Below are positions 7,763 to 13,497 of a DNA stretch of 13,497 nucleotides, piece by piece (positions within the stretch are counted from its first letter, which is position 1; the number at the start of each line of letters is the position of its first letter). Source of the DNA: Acanthamoeba castellanii str. Neff (Eukaryota > Discosea > Longamoebia > Acanthamoebidae); contig NW_004457684.1 of assembly GCF_000313135.1 (NCBI RefSeq), positions 1 through 13,497 on the forward strand, in the 5' to 3' direction. Below the pieces are notes generated by a model. It saw nothing but the letters and a program-made list of their open reading frames with translations, did no database searches and was not told the origin of the DNA. The position numbers and the translations under genes are program-made.

Positions 7763-9915
7763 TCAGACAGAAGGAGAGTGGAACATCGGGTTGGTCCCCT
7801 CCGTGACATTGTCCTCGAACAGACTGTTGACACCAGCCGCGTCGTTCCCTTGGCCATCCATCTCAACGGGGACTATCTCCTCCGGGGGCGGGGCAGCGTT
7901 CATCTTCCGCATTGCCAGGTAACTGAACACAACGACCAACACACCAACACAACGATCAGAAGGGCAAAGGAAGCACACGGTTTGCAGGGAGATCAGTACC
8001 CTGCGGCCACGAGGCCAGCAACAGCTCCAACAACGACAGCTGCAGCAATAAAGCCACCAATGGCGATGGCGGCCGCCTCTCCTGTGAATAGGAAAAAACA
8101 GTGTGCTTGTGTCAACCAAGGGCATGGGCGAAGGATTGATGGTTTGCAGATGTAGGACTTACCGGGGGAGAGGGTGTCACCACCCGACACGGGCACGGGA
8201 TCGGAGCACGGGTTGCTGCTGTCCACCACAGAGTAGGCGATGTTGCCGGTGGCCTCGGCCTTGAACACCATGTCGATGTCCGACGTGTTGGTCGAAATGG
8301 TGCCGTTCTCGGCGAAGGTCTCCAGGCTCTTCAGCGTGCCAACGTCGTAGAGAACCTCGTCGTTCAGCTCGATCACGACATCGATCAGGTCATTGTAGCC
8401 CCTGAAGACAATCACCATTAATACAACAACAATAACGACAACGTTGGGTTAGCCACCAACCTTGAGTTGGCTGGCGGTGCGTACAAATTGGTGACGGAGA
8501 CGGTGTAGTTCCACTCGAAGGGAGGAACGGTGTAGGTGGCGTTGAGGTCCAGCACGAGCTGTTGGCCGCCGAGGCAATCGGCATCGATGGCGAGACCGCA
8601 CTTCTTCATCCCGCCGAACGCAAAGTCCTCCGAGATGGCGTTCAGCGCGTTGGAGACGCGGGTCGTGGCCAGGAAGGATGAGTAGCAGGGCATGCGGGTC
8701 AAATTGGCCAGGGCCACCAGCCCGTTCACCACAATACCACCTAAACAAGAGAGATGATGAAGAAGAGAGTGAGCACCAACCTCTCGACGAAGCTTCATGT
8801 TGCCAACGGATTAGCAGATTGGGGGGGGGTTCGAACCTTCAAAGAAGTTCCGGGCTGGGATAGCGTAGCCCTTGCCAAACTTGCCGTTGTAGTACCACGG
8901 CGAAGTAATGTTCTCGTAGTCATTGGTGATGGCGCAGACCACCTGCGTTACATCGTTGGGGTCGCACTTGGCCTTCGTGTCCGTGTAAAAGATTTGGCTG
9001 CAGTGGATGCCCCCCCCCCACAATGTTAGAGGAAGGCGACCAATGGCAATGGCCCGGGGGGGGGGGCAATACCTCACATTACCGCCTCGCCAGACAAGAA
9101 GCTTGATGCTGGCCGGCGTGCTACTGCCCTGAGCAGGGAAGTCAGCAACAATCAGCAGATCTCCTGTAGAACATGTTTACCAAGTCAGTGCCGGTGAGCG
9201 CTTGTTGTGGCGGACTGCATGCTAAAGCACTGCGTACCGTCCATGTGTTGCCCGTTGAAGGCGTAGGCCTGGCTGCTGACTGCAGATCCGAGTCCCACGC
9301 GGCCGTCCTGGAAGAACCAGTAGCCCACCGTCGCAGCCCCGTTCTGGGCCTCCCGGTCGAGGCCAAAGTACATCGACACCCGCCCGGTCGAATTATCAGA
9401 CAGGACCGCGGCATAGGCGTTCAAGATGTTGCCCTTGTCGTTGGTGTTGAGATCTGATGTCGCCGACAGACCAATCGTCAGAAATGATGAGTTGATGATG
9501 ATGATGTGGTGGTTCCGTACAAGGGGTCCACCGCCAGTAGGGGACGTCGTAGGAGTCTTTGGAGAGGCCCTGGAACCAGGACGACGGGTCCCTCTGCTGG
9601 CTACCGGACGTGCCTGTGAAGTAGTCCTTCACGAACACCGAGGTAAAGGCCGGGTACTGACCTGAGTAGATTGAATCCCTGCCATTGTCCCCAACACACG
9701 ACATTCACGCGTGAGAAGACGACTGACCATCCGATCAAACCGTGAGATCAAGAGTTGTACCAGTCGACTTGGCTGCTATTCGCTCCGGCCGTGGTCCTGC
9801 CGTTCAGCGCAAAGAGTCCAGCGGCCACGGACTGGGCTTCCGAAATGGAGGCCAGGTAGCATGTGATGATGAGGAGAGCAAGGGCGAGCACTGGACTGAA
9901 CCTGGTGGTGGCCAT
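7763..9915 (-). CDS. Putative adhesion receptor: bacterial-surface-protein-like ectodomain, one TM helix, NPxF tail
   Basis: Nine - strand exons (9915-9761, 9678-9521, 9453-9238, 9163-9073, 8997-8837, 8740-8461, 8401-8163, 8081-8000, 7922-7763) join in phase to 513 residues. A signal peptide covers about 1-27 (LALALLIITCYLASISEA). Residues about 30-330 run LFALNG...SQVDWD, DVPYWRW, ILNAYAAVL, MYFGLDREAQNG, GYWFFQDG, GDLLIVADF, ARNFFEGGI and CYSSFLATTRVSNALNA...DFAFGG. I recognise this order from large surface proteins of actinobacteria and other bacteria (the ectodomain before Cna_B/SpaA or DUF11-like repeats). Residues about 340-430 resemble one such Ig-like repeat (WNYTVSVTNL). Exon 8 encodes an Ala/Gly/Val-rich TM helix (about 437-462) containing GAVAG (GxxxG). 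The tail of about 50 residues has NSLF (493-496) and NPMF (505-508). Ligand and function are unknown. The model is supported by phase at all eight introns; family assignment is from memory. Confidence 0.75.
8998..9072 (-). repeat. C11/G10 tract pair within intron 4 of the membrane-protein gene
   Basis: On the - strand this 75-nt intron has 11 C (9066-9056) near the donor and 10 G (9019-9010) near the acceptor, able to pair as a stem with a loop of about 36 nt. A further C9 run (8829-8821) follows the donor of the next intron. Such runs also invite sequencing length errors. Confidence 0.7.
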
Positions 9916-10216
9916 ATCGCGTGTGTGTCTGGGCTTGGAGCAAGAGAAGAATGGTATGGGCGCCTGTGTCTGTGGCGGTTTGATGCACTGCTGTCGGACG
10001 TTGGCCGATTTTAAGGTACAGAGCCACATTTTCCCGCAATCAGGCCGCAACAAGCACAATTGGGTATGGAGTGTTTGGTGTCCCCAAGACCGGGTCCTGT
10101 TTTACGCTCAAGCTTGAGAGTTGACCAAGTGACCAGCCAATCGGTCGGTGGCCTAGGCCGTTTGGGCGGCGTGAACTCTGACAACAAAATTTGTATTATT
10201 ATTAACATAAATGGGT
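9916..10216 (-). promoter_or_regulatory. Upstream region of the membrane-protein gene; 3' flank of the ABCG gene
   Basis: The 301 nt hold no coding exon. On the - strand a TTAAAATC stretch at about 10014-10007 lies roughly 95 nt before the start codon and could be a weak TATA-like element. An ATTGG (inverted CCAAT) lies at 10141-10137. The AT-rich part near 10180-10210 directly follows the ABCG stop codon and is the likely 3' UTR. All functional assignments are inference. Confidence 0.3.
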
Positions 10217-13065
10217 TCAGGCCTTCTTACGACCTGCGGTCAGCCGAAGGAAAGTGTAGGCGAGGGTGTGGAAGAAGAAGAACTGCATGAAGAGGAAGAG
10301 GAACGACGCCCACAGGCTCCCTTCGTCGTTGTTGAGGTGGAGGTCCTCCAATGCAGCATCTCCAGCTGTGTGGTGCGAACGTTGTCAGACCAAATAAATA
10401 AATAAATGGAAAACAAACAAATAATAAATAATAAATAACAACAAAGAGTGCAGCGTACTTGGGGTGCAGTTTTCATCTGGCTTGCAGGTGAATGTGAGGC
10501 CGTCGAGCTCATTCCTGGCCAGTATCTGAAATCCATACTTGAATGGAGAGAAATACTTGGCCCTGTGCACACACCGCACAAAGAAGCCCGAGTCAGGTGC
10601 CGGACGAAGAAGAGCAAAGCCGCAAAGATCTGCACAACACGTACCATATGAGCCACTTGGGAATGGAGTCGTCGTTTAGGAAGAAGCCGCCGAGTAGCAT
10701 GAGCGGAATGAAGATCATGGGCGCCATCGCCATCGACACGTTCATATCCGGCGCACCGGCGCTGATCGCTAGGCCCAGCGCGTGCGCGGTGATGGTGATG
10801 GTGATACAGGCGGCGACGAAGATGAAGTACTTGTCGGCCTCCGCTTGGTAGCCCACCATCCAGTAGGTGATGGTGCCTTGCACGATCGGCACCAGCGTGA
10901 GGAAGGGGATGTCGGCGAGGACCTTGGCGAGGTAGTAGGTGAGCGTGCTGTAACTGCCCGTTGAGTGTTCGCGAATGAACACCACCCGCTCGGCCTGGAA
11001 GACCACCAAGCAGCCCATCATCGGCCCCATCGCCATCGACATGGTGACGAAGAACAGCGACCCCTGCCTGTCCGTTATGCTGCGTTGATCGTCTCCTAAC
11101 TGCCGGCCGGTCATTACCATGAACACATGAATAGGAGTTAAATTAGGTCCGATGAGACTTCAACGGGTGGTAAAGCGCCAGCCAAAAGCGCACCTGGAGG
11201 TAGAGGAAGCCGACGAGGAAGGACAGGAACAGGGCCTGGCTGAGCCGAGCGGGAATCTGCATCGGGTCGCGGGCTTGCATCATGCTCCCGCGTATGAGTA
11301 GGAGGCCCCATCGGTAGAGGAAGTTGGGTCCGCTGGCCACCTTCAGCTTGTCAATGTCTGTTTCGTGGCTGTTGTTCCGTCGGCGGCGGATGAAGGACTT
11401 GGTGAGTGTGGAGCGGCGCGTGACGGGCTCGCTGCCGCTGCGCTTGATGCCGTCGGCGTAGTCCCCGCCGTCTTCCGTCAGCGCCGGCAGGTTGTGGTTG
11501 TCGCGGAAGGCCGAGATCAAGTGCTTGAGCCGCTCCTCGCCCTCCTCCTTGCTCGATATGTAGCTGTCCGCCTTCACCAGATTCACTTGTGTCGTGTATT
11601 GTGTGTGTGTGGTTCGTCAGAGTTGAATACTCAGTAAACCACAGTATGTTTGAAGGCGGGACGTACTGATGAACTCGGCGGGTTGGTGTACTTGGGGCAC
11701 TTGTAGCCGAGCTGGCCAAAGTAGGCCACCACGTCCTTGGTCGGCCCGTTGTAAACCATGTGCCCTTCGGCCAGCAGCATGAGGCGGTCGAACTTGAAGA
11801 AGATGTCCGTGCTGGGCTGGTGGATGGTGGTCACGATGGTGCGACCCATGGCCGCCAGGTGCTGCAGCTTCTCCACCAGCGAGTACGCCGTCGACGAGTC
11901 CAGCCCTGTGGCAACAGTGCACGTTAGCGGTTGGCGTAAGGCCACCAAAACGAGGCTTTGGGTCGTATGGAGCGCACCAGAGGTGGGCTCGTCGAGGAAG
12001 AGGATCGATGGGTCGGTGATCATCTCCATGCCGATGCTCACCCGCTTCCGCTGTCCGCCCGAGATGCCCCGGTGCTCGGCGTCGCCGATCTTGGTCTTCT
12101 GGCACTTCTCCAGGCCCAGCTCTTCGATGAGCGCGTTGACCTTGGCCTTCTTGTTGCGCTCATTGAAGGGCAGCTTGAGCTGCGCCGAGAACCAGAAGGT
12201 CTCGCGCGGTGTCAACAATGGGTACATCACGTCGTCCTGCGTGCGGAAAGAACTGTGGTGTTAGCCCTGCTGCTGCGGGACAACTGAGCCACAGGCACCA
12301 AAGCAAACGTTTGCGTATGTACCTGCATGACGTAGGAGCTGAGGCGGGACCACTTGCGGTTGGAGATGTGGTCCTTGGGGATGTCGTTGACCGTGAGCGA
12401 GCCCTTGGTCTTGCCGCTCTGCACGCGGCCGGCCAGCAGGTTGAGCAGCGTCGTCTTGCCCGCCCCTGTCACAAGAGAAGATTTATCAAAATCCATCAAT
12501 GATTAATTTTATTATTTTATAAAATATAAATGTGATATCACTTGCGTACGTGTCCTGTCGCCGAAATTTCGTGTCGTCGCACGTAATGAAAAGAACAAGA
12601 AGTGGTAGGGAAAGGCGGAGAGGTTGGGGGAGTACCGGAGGGACCCATGATGGCGGTGACCTCGCCCGGTCGCAGCTCGCCGTGGAGGTCCTTGAGCAGG
12701 GTCTTCTTGTGCTTCTTGTGGAACGGGTTCTTGCCCTTGCGCACCTTGACCGAGAAGAACAGGTTCTTGAAGGCCAGCGTCACCGGAATGTGCTTGGCTG
12801 CGGTGCCGGCGCGCAGGCCCACGTCCGACTGGGTAATGGCGTCTCGCGACCCCGAACTGCCGTCCACTTCATCGTCAGAACCGTCCTCCTCTGACGACTC
12901 CCCTTTGCTCTTCCTCTTCTTCTTGCCCTTCATCTTTTCATCGTTGTAGGCGGGCGAGATGCCAGCATCGTCCTCCTCCGCCTCGCTGCTCGAGGTGGCA
13001 GCGGCCTCCAGGTCCTCCAGCTCCCGTGCTTCGCCCCTTTCTTCGTCACTGTGCGAGCTGCTCAT
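10217..13065 (-). CDS. ABCG: ABCG (WHITE)-family half ABC transporter with one-base frameshift in exon 4
   Basis: Eight - strand exons: 13065-12636, 12465-12323, 12236-11978, 11905-11667, 11585-11194, 11099-10645, 10562-10459, 10365-10217. About 723 residues would result but for one missing base at 11680-11681. The order is nucleotide-binding domain then membrane domain, as in ABCG. Residues 1-75 are acidic, Ser-rich and then Lys-rich, probably disordered. Motifs: Walker A GPSGAGKTT (141-149, split by intron 1), Q-loop Gln191, signature ISGGQRKR (249-256), Walker B ILFLDEP (269-275), H-loop His306 in TIHQPS, and the family's LGYKCPKYTNP. A basic linker (SFIRRRRNNS) leads to the ABC2-type domain with about six TM segments and the PFKYGFQILARNE region before TM6. 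Half transporters dimerise and move lipids, sterols or drugs across the plasma or vacuolar membrane; the substrate here is unknown. As given, the frame runs into a stop at the exon 4-5 junction, so this is either a sequence error or a broken allele. Confidence 0.88.
10282..10332. repeat. 51-bp direct repeat, copy 1 (last exon of ABCG gene 1)
   Basis: This block is identical over 51 bp to 13422-13472. It encodes NDEGSLWASFLFLFMQ of the last exon. It marks a tandem duplication of ABCG genes or recent gene conversion. Confidence 0.95.
10389..10442. repeat. A-rich low-complexity tract in the last ABCG intron
   Basis: On the + strand AAATA/AACAA repeats fill most of the intron 10366-10458. In the transcript this is a long U-rich stretch. 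It stands out from the GC-rich surroundings. Confidence 0.85.
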
Positions 13066-13357
13066 GCTGCCTCACTTCTCTCTGTGGTGGGTTGGGCTGC
13101 GCTGTGTGCGCGTAACTGATCAGTGCTCAGCAGTGTCGCGCACTCGGGCAGGGAGACACAAAGCATCGGCCCTTTTGCACGCCACGTGACCAGAGGCAAA
13201 ACAAGCGTGATTGGTTTTACCCCACAGCAGCGCGTTGAACCAACCTACAATCAACTATTATGTTGCACTTTACAAAAAAACTTAATGTTGTTCTCGTAGA
13301 TAAAAATGTACAGGTCTCTCTTTGTGGGTTTGGGAAGGGTTGGTGGCTCTGGGGTGT
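13066..13357 (-). promoter_or_regulatory. Upstream region of ABCG gene 1
   Basis: The 292 nt between the two same-strand ABCG genes hold no coding exon. On the - strand a CACGTG E-box palindrome (13188-13183) lies about 120 nt before the start codon and a CCAAT box (13214-13210) about 145 nt before it. Further upstream is the AT-rich 3' flank of the neighbouring paralogue. The elements are visible, but their use is inference. Confidence 0.35.
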
Positions 13358-13497
13358 TTAGGCCTTCCTCCTGCCGGCGGTGATGCGCAAGAGGAAGTAG
13401 GCGATGATGTGGAAGAGAAGTACTGCATGAAGAGGAAGAGGAACGACGCCCACAGGCTCCCTTCGTCGTTGTCCAGGCTCAGGTCGCTCAACACTTT
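13358..13497 (-). pseudogene. ABCG: Tandem ABCG paralogue, C-terminal fragment of last exon, frameshifted as sequenced
   Basis: The - strand reading from the window edge gives LSLDNDEGSLWASFLFLFMQY, parallel to the end of ABCG gene 1. After Tyr the frame is lost near 13414-13417, where one T of a TTC repeat seems missing. Reading on in the next frame gives the expected hydrophobic TM end and an AGRRKA terminus with TAA at 13358-13360, matching the AGRKKA end of gene 1. Only this exon is visible. The gene may be intact elsewhere, and the missing base may be a read error. Confidence 0.75.
13422..13472. repeat. 51-bp direct repeat, copy 2 (ABCG paralogue)
   Basis: This is identical to 10282-10332, in the same orientation and 3140 bp away. 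Identity stops sharply on both sides while protein similarity continues. Confidence 0.95.

Noticed and set aside
12479..12570. AT-rich island that might be a promoter or mobile-element end
   Set aside because: It lies within the 170-nt first intron of ABCG, whose flanking exons join perfectly through Walker A. No terminal repeats or target duplication are visible.

Overview
The window looks like nuclear DNA of an Acanthamoeba-type amoeba (Amoebozoa, Discosea). It is GC-rich and gene-dense, and every protein gene is split by short introns (mostly 59-125 nt). A 5S rRNA gene at 7400-7518 (- strand) closely matches the Acanthamoeba 5S as I know it. Five gene models could be built exon by exon with consistent splice phases. 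Of their 34 introns, 20 begin with GTAC and only one with GTAAGT.

Layout. (1) 1-3538 (+): the C-terminal part of an RNF213/mysterin-like giant E3 ubiquitin ligase, including an RZ-type zinc finger; its 5' end lies outside the window. Two of its introns carry complementary TG and CA repeats around one exon. (2) 3800-5063 (+): a secreted GH18-like TIM-barrel protein of 293 aa with a partly degenerate active-site motif. (3) 5242-7234 (+): a secreted purple acid phosphatase of 410 aa with all metal-ligand motifs present. (4) 7400-7518 (-): a lone 5S rRNA gene with a T-run terminator. (5) 7763-9915 (-): a 513-aa type I membrane protein. Its ectodomain resembles bacterial surface/adhesin proteins, and its short tail carries integrin-beta-like NxxF/NPxF motifs. 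(6) 10217-13065 (-): an ABCG (WHITE-type) half transporter with a one-base frameshift in exon 4. (7) 13358-13497 (-): the last exon of a tandem ABCG paralogue, sharing a 51-bp identical block with gene 6 and also showing a one-base frameshift.

These are independent eukaryotic genes, not an operon. A loose theme (inference only) is handling of bacteria and nutrients at the cell surface and in the endolysosome: a ligase whose human homologue ubiquitylates bacterial LPS, a putative glycan-acting barrel, an acid phosphatase and a candidate adhesion receptor. The adhesion-receptor candidate is the least ordinary item in the window.
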